Origin: Actinacidiphila oryziradicis
GTDB lineage: Bacteria; Actinomycetota; Actinomycetes; Streptomycetales; Streptomycetaceae
NCBI RefSeq assembly: GCF_005047355.1
Contig: NZ_SUMC01000056.1
Coordinates: forward strand, 1-56,000
DNA: 56,000 nucleotides
Direction: 5' to 3'
Shown: positions 42,251 to 51,459 of the stretch, piece after piece
Position numbering within the stretch: the stretch's first letter is position 1
Layout of the letters: each line of letters opens with the position of its first letter
Translations under genes and position numbers: made by a program
Notes under the pieces: generated by a model
Database searches by the model: none
What the model saw: the letters and a program-made list of their open reading frames with translations, nothing else
What the model was told of the DNA's origin: nothing

Positions 42251-43270
42251 ATGCAGCTGGGAATGATCGGCCTGGGCCGGATGGGCGCCAATCTCGTGCG
42301 CCGGGTGATGCGCGACGGGCACCGTTGCGTCGTCTACGACCGTGATCCGAAGGCGGCCGACGCGCTGGTCGCCGACGGTGCGACCGGTGCCGGATCGATC
42401 AAGGAACTGGTGGCGGCGCTCAAGGCGCCGCGGGCGGTGTGGGTGATGGTGCCCGCCGGGCAGGCCACGACCGCCGTGATCGACGAGCTGGCCACGACCC
42501 TGGACTCCGGCGACATCGTCATCGACGGCGGCAACTCCTACTACCGCGACGATCTGCTGCATGCCCGGACGCTGGCCGAGCGTGGCATCCGGCTGCTGGA
42601 CTGCGGAACCAGCGGCGGGGTGTGGGGGCTGGATGCGGGGTACTGCCTGGTGATCGGCGGGGACGCGGACGCGGTGGCCCGGGTCGAGCCGCTCTTCGTC
42701 TCGCTGGCACCGGGGGTGCAGGCCGCGGCGCGCACGCCGGGCCGAGACGGGCAGGCCGAGCCGTGCGAGCAGGGGTACCTGCACTGCGGCCCCGTCGGTG
42801 CGGGTCACTTCGTGAAGATGGTGCACAACGGGATCGAGTACGGCATGATGGCCGCCCTCGCCGAGGGTCTGAACGTTCTCCACAATGCCGATATCGGCAC
42901 CCGCACGCAGGACGGCGACGCGGAGACCGCGCCACTGGAGCATCCCGAGTACTACCGCTACGACCTCGACGTCCCCCGGATCGCCGAGGTATGGCGGCGG
43001 GGCAGCGTCGTCCGGTCCTGGCTGCTGGATCTCACCGCGGCCGCACTGCGCCGGTCGCCGGACCTGGAGGACTTCGCCGGGCGCGTCTCGGACTCCGGGG
43101 AGGGCCGGTGGACCACCATCGCGGCGATCGACGAGGGCGTCCCGGCTCCGGTGTTGACCGCGGCCCTGTACTCCCGGTTCGCCTCACGCCACCTCGATGA
43201 GTTCGCCGACAAGACGCTGTCCGCGATGCGCAAGCAGTTCGGCGGGCACGACGAGAAGACGTCCATCTGA
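42251..43270 (+). CDS. gnd: 6-phosphogluconate dehydrogenase (decarboxylating), short type
   Basis: 339 aa, ATG 42251 with GAGGAG upstream. It oxidises 6-phosphogluconate to ribulose-5-phosphate and CO2, with NAD(P). The Rossmann start is LGMIGLGRMGANLVRR; catalytic-region motifs are DGGNSYYRDDL, CGTSGGVWGL, GPVGAGHFVKMVHNGIEYG (catalytic Lys and Glu) and a short C-terminus. Length fits the 'YqeC/GntZ-like' short dimeric-to-tetrameric form rather than the 470-aa type. The 44-nt gap to the following HAD gene suggests an operon. Confidence 0.95.
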   Translation: MQLGMIGLGRMGANLVRRVMRDGHRCVVYDRDPKAADALVADGATGAGSIKELVAALKAPRAVWVMVPAGQATTAVIDELATTLDSGDIVIDGGNSYYRDDLLHARTLAERGIRLLDCGTSGGVWGLDAGYCLVIGGDADAVARVEPLFVSLAPGVQAAARTPGRDGQAEPCEQGYLHCGPVGAGHFVKMVHNGIEYGMMAALAEGLNVLHNADIGTRTQDGDAETAPLEHPEYYRYDLDVPRIAEVWRRGSVVRSWLLDLTAAALRRSPDLEDFAGRVSDSGEGRWTTIAAIDEGVPAPVLTAALYSRFASRHLDEFADKTLSAMRKQFGGHDEKTSI

Positions 43271-43313
43271 CCGTGGCGGCACCCGTGAGGAACGGGCGAG
43301 GAGGACCAGCGGC

Positions 43314-43990
43314 ATGGCACGACCGATCACGGTGCTGTTCGACATCGACGAGACCCTGGTGCACACCGGAGGGTCCGGGGCCCGCAGTTGGGCGTGGGCC
43401 TTCGACCGGCTCCACGGGGTGTCGGCCGACATCGGCGAGCACAGTTCCGCCGGGGAGACCGACCCGCAGGTCGGCACCGCGACCTTCAAGGCGGTGCTGG
43501 GCCGCGACCGGGCCCCGACGAGATGGCGCGGCTGTATGGCCAATACCTGTGGCACCTGTCCGAGGACATCTGGACCTCGCCCGGCTACCGGGTACTCGAC
43601 GGCGTCGAAGAGACCCTGCGGCGGCTGATAGCGGCTGGGGTGATCCTCGGCGTGGTGTCCGGGGCGATGGAAGGCGCTGCCCGCACCAAGATGGAGCCGG
43701 GCAAGCTGGGCCGCTACTTCGTCTTCGGCGCCTACGGCTCCGACTCCCCGGACCGCACCGAGGTCACCCGCCTCGCGATCGCCAAGGCCGCCCGCCTGCA
43801 GTGCCGGGACCTGGGCAAGCAGGACGTCTACGTCGTCGGCGACACCCCACACGACATCGAAGCCGCCCACGCAGCCGGTGCCACCGCGATCGGAGTCGCC
43901 AGTGGCCACTACCACGCCGGCGAACTGCGGGCAGCCGCGCCCGACCATGTGCTGCGCTCCCTGGCCGACCCCTTCCCCGGCCTGAGCTGA
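43314..43990 (+). pseudogene. HAD-superfamily phosphatase, frameshifted
   Basis: ATG 43314 begins TVLFDIDETLVHTGGSG (motif I DxDxT/D). After VLGRDRAP, near 43515, one base is missing and the protein continues in another frame with YGQYLWHLSEDIW, ILGVVSGAMEGAARTKM (motif II and Lys), and VYVVGDTPHDIEAAHAAGA (motif III/IV), ending at 43990. Without the indel it would be a complete ~225-aa HAD phosphatase of the phosphoglycolate-phosphatase type, sensibly placed after gnd. It could be a recent mutation or an assembly error. Confidence 0.85.
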
Positions 43991-44486
43991 CCACCCACGG
44001 CACGGCCCGTTCTCACGCAGGAACTACAGCCCGGCCGCCTCGGCGGCCGCGCCGAGTACCACGCGCAGCATCACCGGGGGGAACCGGCCGATGAAGACGT
44101 TGTGCTGGCTGGCGTGGTAGCAGCCGAACAGGTTCACCGCAGGGCCCGCGTCGGCGGCTCGCAGGACGGCCCGCGCGGATGGCCGAATACGAGGCGGTCC
44201 CGGGGTATCACCCAGCCGGCGGCCTCCACGGCAGGCAGCACGGGCCCGCCAGCCGGCGTTCGACGAACCGCCGCGACTCACCCGGGCCGCGACCGGCACC
44301 CCTTAACGTGTCTGCCATGCGAGACTCGTGACAGCCTGCAGGTCTCTGCCGCACAGCCCCCCGGAGTCGGGCGTGGTGGTCCGGAATCCGGCAGATGGAC
44401 CGGCTGGCATGCACCGCAGACTGGCGTCGCGGTGGTCGCACGCCTCGGCGGGTCGCCGCAGCGCAGCGCACACAAGGAGGCCCCCT
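43991..44486. other. Intergenic stretch holding a UDG remnant
   Basis: Apart from the uracil-DNA glycosylase remnant at 44024-44152, about 330 bp here show no protein-like frames. The VOC gene's AAGGAGG ribosome site lies at 44474-44480. Confidence 0.4.
44024..44152 (-). pseudogene. C-terminal stub of a uracil-DNA glycosylase
   Basis: The minus strand reads VNLFGCYHASQHNVFIGR then FPPVMLRVVLGAAAE, paralleling LIGGYHPSQRNMSTRTLTPA in the intact family-5 UDG at 53566. Only the end, with the active-site His and DNA-intercalating region, is left, so it is inactive debris of a second UDG gene. Confidence 0.7.
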
Positions 44487-44975
44487 TTGGGATCCACGCC
44501 TACCCCACCACCGTCCGGCGACCAGCCGCTGGGTCAGGACGCTGACAGCGGCACTGCGGCCGCCTCGGCGTACCGCCTGGCGTCACTCGTGTTGAACGTG
44601 TTCGACCTTGAAGAGCCGGTGCGCTTCTACCGCGACCTCCTGGGGTTGGAGGTCTCCCACCGGACCGGCACCGCCGCGTTGCTGATCAGTGGCGAGGGCT
44701 CCCAGCTGTATCTGCGCTCCCTGAGCCCGTATGCCGAGCACATGACCGGCGGCATCGGAGTGCACTGCGTGATCTGGACGGCTCCCAGCGCTGGAGAACT
44801 GCGGCGCTGCGAGCAGGTACTCAAGATTCGGCACGCCCACACCACCACCCAGGCGGCTGAGGGGTTCGTCTGGGTCGAGGGCCGCGATCCGAGCGGCAAC
44901 ACGGTGGTGGTGACCCACCCGGGGCCCGAGGAAGCGGTGCGCAGCAACATCATCACCCGGGTCTACGCCTGGTGA
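44487..44975 (+). CDS. VOC-superfamily (glyoxalase-like) protein
   Basis: 162 aa; TTG 44487 chosen because AAGGAGG is 6 nt upstream. After a 30-residue Pro/Ala-rich lead, the domain starts ASLVLNVFDLEEPVRFYRDL and includes GLEVSHRTGTAALLISGEGS, HCVIWTAPSAGELR and EGRDPSGNTVVVTHPG. This is one VOC unit with family-typical beta-alpha-beta repeats. Metal ligands cannot be assigned reliably, and the substrate is unknown. It precedes the molybdopterin oxidoreductase gene by about 210 bp. Confidence 0.75.
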   Translation: MGSTPTPPPSGDQPLGQDADSGTAAASAYRLASLVLNVFDLEEPVRFYRDLLGLEVSHRTGTAALLISGEGSQLYLRSLSPYAEHMTGGIGVHCVIWTAPSAGELRRCEQVLKIRHAHTTTQAAEGFVWVEGRDPSGNTVVVTHPGPEEAVRSNIITRVYAW

Positions 44976-45187
44976 CTGCGGCTGGCACCGCCACCACCGC
45001 GAAACGGCGACACCCGTGTGTCGTGGTCGAGCCGCCATGCTGCGTGTTGCGCGTGCGGGGCATCTGCCGGAGGTGGTCAGATTGATCGGTCCGCCCACCC
45101 TTGCGGTCGGCTCGGTCACTGCAGCCTCCCGGCCGGTCCAAAGGCGTGAGGTTGGGCAGTCTTTGCAGTGGACGGGAGGTCGATGGC

Positions 45188-46981
45188 ATGCCCGATGACG
45201 AGCACGTGACGGGTGACGGTGCGCTGCCGCACGCGTCGGGTGCCTCCTCCCAGCCCCCCGGAGGTTTCCGCTCGAACCTGACGCGAGGTGACGACGTCGT
45301 CGACGTGGCGACCTGGGCGGGCTCTATTCCGGCGGCCGGCGGGGTCGCTCCGCGGGTGCGCTTGGGCAGCAGGTGGTTCAACCTGCTGTGGCTGCTGCCG
45401 ATCGGCTTCGTGGGTTTGCTGGGGTGCGTCGCCGCGGCGAAGGGACTGCGGGGCATGCCGTCGGTGCAGGGGTTCATCGCCGAGTATCCCGGCATCGATC
45501 CGCGCGCGGATCGCGACGGCGCCTACCTGGGCGTTCCGTCATGGGCACGGTGGTCGCACTTTTTCAACCTGTTCTTCATGCTGTTCACCCTGCGGTCGGG
45601 CCTGCAGATCCTGGCCGATCATCCGCGCCTGTACTGGACCCGGCACAGCACCCCGGGGCGGGAATGGTTCCGGATGCAAGAGCCCGTCTCCGCTGACCCG
45701 CTGTGGACCGCGAAGCAGGACTCGATCGGGCTGCCCCGCGGGGTCGGCCTCCCGGGGATCCGGCACTCGATCGGTCTGGCCCGGTGGTGGCACCTGGGGG
45801 TGAACACGCTGTGGCTGCTCAACGGTCTCGTGTTCTACGTGATGCTGTTCGCCACCCCGCAGTGGAAACGCCTGGTCCCCACCAGCTGGAGCGTCTTCCC
45901 CAACGCCGCTTCTGTGGCCATCCAGTACTTGTCGCTCAACTGGCCGCGGGAGAACGGCTGGGTGGCGTACAACGGGCTCCAACTGCTGGCCTACTTCGTC
46001 ACGGTCTTCGTCGCGGCACCCCTGGCGTTGATCACCGGGCTGGGGATGTCACCGGCGCTGTCGACCCGCTTCAAGCGGCTCAGCCGGGTGCTGAGCATCC
46101 AGACGGCCCGGTCTGTGCACTTCCTGGTCTTCACCTGGTTCGTGCTGTTCATCGTGGTCCACGTGAGCCTGGTCTTCACGACTGGGCTCCTGGTCAACCT
46201 CAACCACATCGACAGCGGCCGCAACGACAGCAGCTGGCTCGGCTTGTGGATCTTCCTCGGCTGGATGGCGGTGGTCGTCGCCGCCTGGGTCGCGGCCACA
46301 CCGCTGACCCTGCGCCATCCCCGGGTCGTGCAGCGCGTCGGATACGCCCTTATCGGCCCCGCTCAGCGCCTGTTCGAACACGTCGATGTCTCTCCGGGCG
46401 AGTACAGCGAGAAAGACATCTCCCCCTATTTCTGGCACAACGGCCGCTACCCCGACTCTGCCGAGTACAAGGCCCTGCAGGCAGGCGGTTTCGCCGAGTA
46501 CCGGCTGTGCATCGGCGGCCTGGTCGCCCACCCGGTCGAGCTGTCCCTCGACGATGTGAGGAAACTGTCCGCGCACGAGCAGATCACCCAGCACTTCTGC
46601 ATCCAGGGCTGGTCCGGTGTCGCCAAATGGGGCGGCGTGTCCATGGCCACGATCCTCGACCTGGTCACGCCCGACCCGCAGGCCAAATGGGTGGTGTTCT
46701 ACTCCCTGGGGGAAGGCTCCGACGGCGGTACCTACTACGACGCCCACCCCATCGAACACATGCGCAGCGAGCTCGCCATGCTCGCCTACGACATGAACGA
46801 CGAGGTGCTGTCGTTCGGCCACGGCGCGCCGCTACGGCTGCGCAACGAGCTCGAACTCGGCTTCAAACAGGTCAAATGGATCAAGGAGATCGAGTTCGTC
46901 GCCGACTTCTCCGACATCGGCAGCGGCTTTGGCGGATACAACCAGGACCACGAATTCTTCGGCTACCGGCAGTCCCTGTAA
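45188..46981 (+). CDS. Cytochrome b-type membrane domain fused to molybdopterin oxidoreductase
   Basis: 597 aa, ATG 45188 after GGGAGG. Residues about 60-370 carry several transmembrane helices with spaced His residues (WSHFFNLFFMLF, RWWHLGVNTLWLL, VHFLVFTWFVLFIVVHVSL) typical of cytochrome b561-like haem-binding domains. The C-terminal ~190 residues are a sulfite oxidase/MsrP-type molybdopterin domain with the Mo-ligand Cys in QHFCIQGWSG, then KWGGVSMATIL and GAPLRLRNELELGFKQVKWI. The fusion would pass electrons between the quinone pool and a periplasmic substrate such as a sulfoxide. It lacks a twin-arginine signal because the membrane domain comes first. Confidence 0.88.
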   Translation: MPDDEHVTGDGALPHASGASSQPPGGFRSNLTRGDDVVDVATWAGSIPAAGGVAPRVRLGSRWFNLLWLLPIGFVGLLGCVAAAKGLRGMPSVQGFIAEYPGIDPRADRDGAYLGVPSWARWSHFFNLFFMLFTLRSGLQILADHPRLYWTRHSTPGREWFRMQEPVSADPLWTAKQDSIGLPRGVGLPGIRHSIGLARWWHLGVNTLWLLNGLVFYVMLFATPQWKRLVPTSWSVFPNAASVAIQYLSLNWPRENGWVAYNGLQLLAYFVTVFVAAPLALITGLGMSPALSTRFKRLSRVLSIQTARSVHFLVFTWFVLFIVVHVSLVFTTGLLVNLNHIDSGRNDSSWLGLWIFLGWMAVVVAAWVAATPLTLRHPRVVQRVGYALIGPAQRLFEHVDVSPGEYSEKDISPYFWHNGRYPDSAEYKALQAGGFAEYRLCIGGLVAHPVELSLDDVRKLSAHEQITQHFCIQGWSGVAKWGGVSMATILDLVTPDPQAKWVVFYSLGEGSDGGTYYDAHPIEHMRSELAMLAYDMNDEVLSFGHGAPLRLRNELELGFKQVKWIKEIEFVADFSDIGSGFGGYNQDHEFFGYRQSL

Positions 46982-47044
46982 CGTCCGGCCACTGGGTCGG
47001 CGCGTGAGACTGCCGGCGGTGGCGAGCAGGTCGTCGGTGAGGCG

Positions 47045-47084
47045 CGGTAGTCCGCTGTGGGCTGCGGCCCACAGCGGACTACCG
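47045..47084. terminator. Perfect 18-bp hairpin after the molybdopterin oxidoreductase
   Basis: CGGTAGTCCGCTGTGGGC (47045-47062) and its exact complement (47067-47084) with a TGCG loop lie 63 bp after the stop. It is flanked on both sides by GAGCAGGTC (47024 and 47084). No U-tract. The long perfect stem makes it a strong terminator or RNA-processing site. Confidence 0.7.
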
Positions 47085-47220
47085 AGCAGGTCCGGACCGG
47101 CCTGCGCGGGAGCCCCCGCCCCCGGGGAGACGCGGGACCACACCGGTGGGGCCCGTTGTCACGTGGCCCTCCCGGGCCGCCCCGAGTTGCCCTGGCTCAT
47201 CGAAGCGGGAGACTGGTGGG

Positions 47221-47553
47221 GTGCAGAGAACCTCCCTGGAAGCGCTGGCCCGTCAACAGCTGGAGTTGGCAGCCGCCGCGGGTGGTGGTCACACCGCGGA
47301 CACCGTCTATGGCGGCCACGAGAAGGTTCTGCGTCAGACGGTCATCGGCATGACCGAAGGCGCCAGTCTCGCCGAGCACGAGAACCCGGGCGAGGCGACG
47401 GTGCAGGTCTTGCACGGGCGCGTGCGACTGTCGGCAGGTGAGCTGTCATGGGAGGGCCGCACGGGGGACCTGCTCATCGTCCCTGACTCCCGCCACAGCC
47501 TCGAGGCGCTCGAGGACTCCGCCGTCCTGCTGACGGTAGCCAAGCTGTCCTGA
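47221..47553 (+). CDS. Cupin-domain protein
   Basis: 110 aa; GTG 47221 preferred, since the frame further upstream is not protein-like. A single cupin barrel: ASLAEHENPGEATVQVLHGR (motif 1, with His and Glu metal ligands) and GDLLIVPDSRHSLEALED (motif 2 His). Small cupins act as sensors or as metal-dependent isomerases/dioxygenases; the substrate is unknown. The position between the molybdopterin oxidoreductase and succinate dehydrogenase suggests a redox-related role. Confidence 0.8.
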   Translation: MQRTSLEALARQQLELAAAAGGGHTADTVYGGHEKVLRQTVIGMTEGASLAEHENPGEATVQVLHGRVRLSAGELSWEGRTGDLLIVPDSRHSLEALEDSAVLLTVAKLS

Positions 47554-47662
47554 CCTGCGTCCCGCACCACGGCCACGTCGCCGGCGTGCATCCACCGCGC
47601 GGCGTGGATCGCCCAGATGGCTCGTGTGTCCGAGCCCTGTGAGCAGCGTCGCCTGAAACCAT

Positions 47663-48397
47663 GTGCGGGTGACGACGGCCCATCCCCTGACGACGTCTCG
47701 CCACCGAGTGCCGGCTTCGCGCTCGACCGTGGCGCTCAAGGCGGCCATAGCGATCTCCGGCTTGGTCATGGTGCTGTTTCTCCTGGTCCACATGTACGGC
47801 GACCTCAAGGTCTTCTCCGGCCGTGCTGCTTTTGACGACTACGCCCGCTATCTGCGGACGATGGGTGAACCGTTCCTTCCCTACTCCGGCGCCCTGTGGA
47901 TCATCCGGGTGGTGCTGCTCGCGAGCGTGTTGGTTCACATCTATGCGGCGGTGACGCTGTGGAGACGCGCCCGTAGGGCGACCGCGGGTCTTGGCGGCTG
48001 GCGTTACCAGAGCACCCGGGGCCGTGGCGGTGTCCAGCGCACCTACGCGTCGTTCACGATGCGCTGGGGCGGGGTGACCGTGGCGCTGTTCGTCATCTAT
48101 CACCTGCTGCAGCTGACCACGAACACGATCCATCCCGGAGGGGCCTCACCGAGCCCGTTTGATCGGACCGTCAACGGTTTCAGGATCTGGTGGGTGGTCC
48201 TCAGCTACGCGATCGCGCTGATCGCACTCGGGTTCCACCTGCGGCACGGCTTCTGGAGCGCCTTTGCCACCTTGGGCGCCAACACCAGTGTCCGGCGACG
48301 CCTGCATCTCAACATCGCGGCCGCCGCGGTCGCACTCGTGATCACGATCGGGTTCCTGGTCGTGCCGTTCTCGGTCCTGTTCGGATGGGTTGGCTAG
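47663..48397 (+). CDS. sdhC: Succinate dehydrogenase/fumarate reductase cytochrome b subunit
   Basis: 244 aa from GTG 47663 (GTG 47669 also possible). Five transmembrane helices carry His residues expected to bind haem and quinone (FLLVHMYGDLKVF, LASVLVHIYAAVTLWRRAR, LFVIYHLLQLTTNT, LGFHLRHGFWSAF). This single-subunit five-helix anchor is the type found in actinobacterial and Bacillus-like complexes. It ends within the leader of sdhA. Membrane anchor of complex II. Confidence 0.9.
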   Translation: MRVTTAHPLTTSRHRVPASRSTVALKAAIAISGLVMVLFLLVHMYGDLKVFSGRAAFDDYARYLRTMGEPFLPYSGALWIIRVVLLASVLVHIYAAVTLWRRARRATAGLGGWRYQSTRGRGGVQRTYASFTMRWGGVTVALFVIYHLLQLTTNTIHPGGASPSPFDRTVNGFRIWWVVLSYAIALIALGFHLRHGFWSAFATLGANTSVRRRLHLNIAAAAVALVITIGFLVVPFSVLFGWVG

Positions 48398-48398
48398 C

Positions 48399-49877
<1,479 letters not shown>

Positions 49878-50360
49878 GAAGCGGTCCAGGCCGTACGCGA
49901 CCGGGTCGACACCCTGCTGTCGATCAACGGCGAGCGCACGGTGGACTCCTTCCACAAGGAGCTCGGCAGCATCCTGTGGGACCACTGCGGCATGGAGCGT
50001 ACGAAGGAGGGCCTGACCCATGCCCTCCACAGGGTGCGCGCCCTCAAGTCGGAGTTCTGGCAGGGCGTCAAGGTCACCGGCACGAACGAGGAACTTAACC
50101 AGGCGTTGGAGCGTGCCGGGCGAGTGGCGGACTTCTTCGAGCTGGGCGAGCTGATGTGCATCGACGCTTTGCACCGGGAGGAGTCATGCGGAGCCCACTT
50201 CCGGGCCGAGAGCCAGACCGCAGAGGGCGAGGCACTACGCGACGATGACCGGTTCGCGTACGTCGCCGCCTGGGAATTCTGCGTCTCCGGCACCCCCGTG
50301 CTGCACAAGGAACACCTCGAGTACGACTACGTCGAGATGAAGCAGCGGAGCTACACGTGA
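49878..50360 (+). pseudogene. sdhA: C-terminal domain of succinate dehydrogenase flavoprotein, separated by the amber codon
   Basis: In frame with the preceding gene: EAVQAVRDRVDTLLSINGER, FHKELGSILWDHCGMERTKE, then CGAHFRAESQTAEGEALRDD and EHLEYDYVEMKQRSYT. These are the normal C-terminal helical domain and tail, including the conserved CGAHFR. ATG 49941 could restart but would omit the first helix. The final TGA overlaps sdhB (GTGA). Its coding quality is as good as upstream, so the stop is recent, suppressed, or an assembly error. Confidence 0.88.
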
Positions 50361-51106
50361 ACATCACTGTGCGGGTATGGCGCCAAAAGGGCACGCACCA
50401 CAAGGGAAGCATGGTCACGTACCACGTCGAGGACGTATCGCCGGACATGTCGTTCCTGGAGATGCTCGATGCGCTGAACGAAAGGCTCACGCTGGAGGGC
50501 GCAGACCCGATCGCGTTCGACAGCGACTGCCGCGAGGGCATCTGCGGCACGTGCGGTCTGGTCATCAACGGCATCGCGCACGGACCCAAAGCACTCATCA
50601 CGACCTGCCAACTGCACATGCGCAGCTTCAACGACGGTGACGTGATCGACGTCGAGCCCTGGCGCGCCGAGCCGTTCACGGTGGTCAAGGACCTCGTCGT
50701 CGACCGTGGCGCGTTCGACCGGATCATCCAGGCGGGCGGCTTCATCAGCGCCCCGACCGGCGCCGCACCCGACGCGCACGCCGTGCCCGTGCCGAAAGCC
50801 CATGCCGACGCGGCGTTCGACGCGGCGACCTGCATCGGCTGCGGAGCGTGCGTCGCGGCGTGTCCCAACGGCTCGGCGGCGCTGTTCCTCGGCGCGAAGA
50901 TCACCCACCTGGGTCTGCTCCCGCAGGGCCAGCCCGAGCGGGACTCACGCGCGCTCGCCATGATCGACCAGCACGACGCGGAAGGGTTCGGCGGCTGCAC
51001 GCAGATCGGCGAATGCACCGCGGTGTGCCCCAAAGACATCCAACTGGACGTGATCTCGCGGTACCACCGGGACGTCCTCGCCGCGCTGGTCCACCGCAAC
51101 ACTTGA
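50357..51106 (+). CDS. sdhB: Succinate dehydrogenase iron-sulfur subunit
   Basis: 249 aa, GTG 50357 overlapping the sdhA stop (GTGA). The N-terminal 2Fe-2S domain has CREGICGTCGLVING and CQLHMRSF; the C-terminal domain has CIGCGACVAACPNG (4Fe-4S) and CTQIGECTAVCPKDI (3Fe-4S/4Fe-4S ligands). Full cysteine sets are present. It carries electrons from the flavin to the quinone-reducing anchor. Last gene of the sdhCAB operon. Confidence 0.95.
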   Translation: MNITVRVWRQKGTHHKGSMVTYHVEDVSPDMSFLEMLDALNERLTLEGADPIAFDSDCREGICGTCGLVINGIAHGPKALITTCQLHMRSFNDGDVIDVEPWRAEPFTVVKDLVVDRGAFDRIIQAGGFISAPTGAAPDAHAVPVPKAHADAAFDAATCIGCGACVAACPNGSAALFLGAKITHLGLLPQGQPERDSRALAMIDQHDAEGFGGCTQIGECTAVCPKDIQLDVISRYHRDVLAALVHRNT

Positions 51107-51459
51107 CCGACCCGCTTGTCGGCGGTTCCGCTACCGTGATCATGCGCCCCAACTGTGCCCGCAGACAGGCAGGCGTGCATCGTCTCGCCTCGCCGGACGG
51201 CGACGCTCCTGCGGTGTTCCGGCTCGACGAGCGCTACCGGGATCTGAGCCTCGTCTACCGGCGATCCGCTCCCGGAGGTGAAGGCGTCGCCGCCTTAGCA
51301 TCGAGCCAGCGGCCGGCGCGCCGACCAGTTCCCAGCCGTGGGCGACTTGTCACCCACGGAGGCCGGCGAGCCGCTTGCGGCCAGTTGAAGGCCGCGTCCT
51401 TGTGGCCTCTCGCGGCGCGAGGTCGCGTGACATCCCGTGAGGTGAAGGAGGCGGCTGCG
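51107..51459. other. Leader region upstream of transketolase
   Basis: About 350 bp without a convincing gene. It contains a small inverted repeat, GTGGG/CCCAC, around 51340-51359. AAGGAGG at 51446-51452 serves the GTG start at 51460. The transketolase frame runs open into this stretch, but its composition is not protein-like. Confidence 0.4.
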
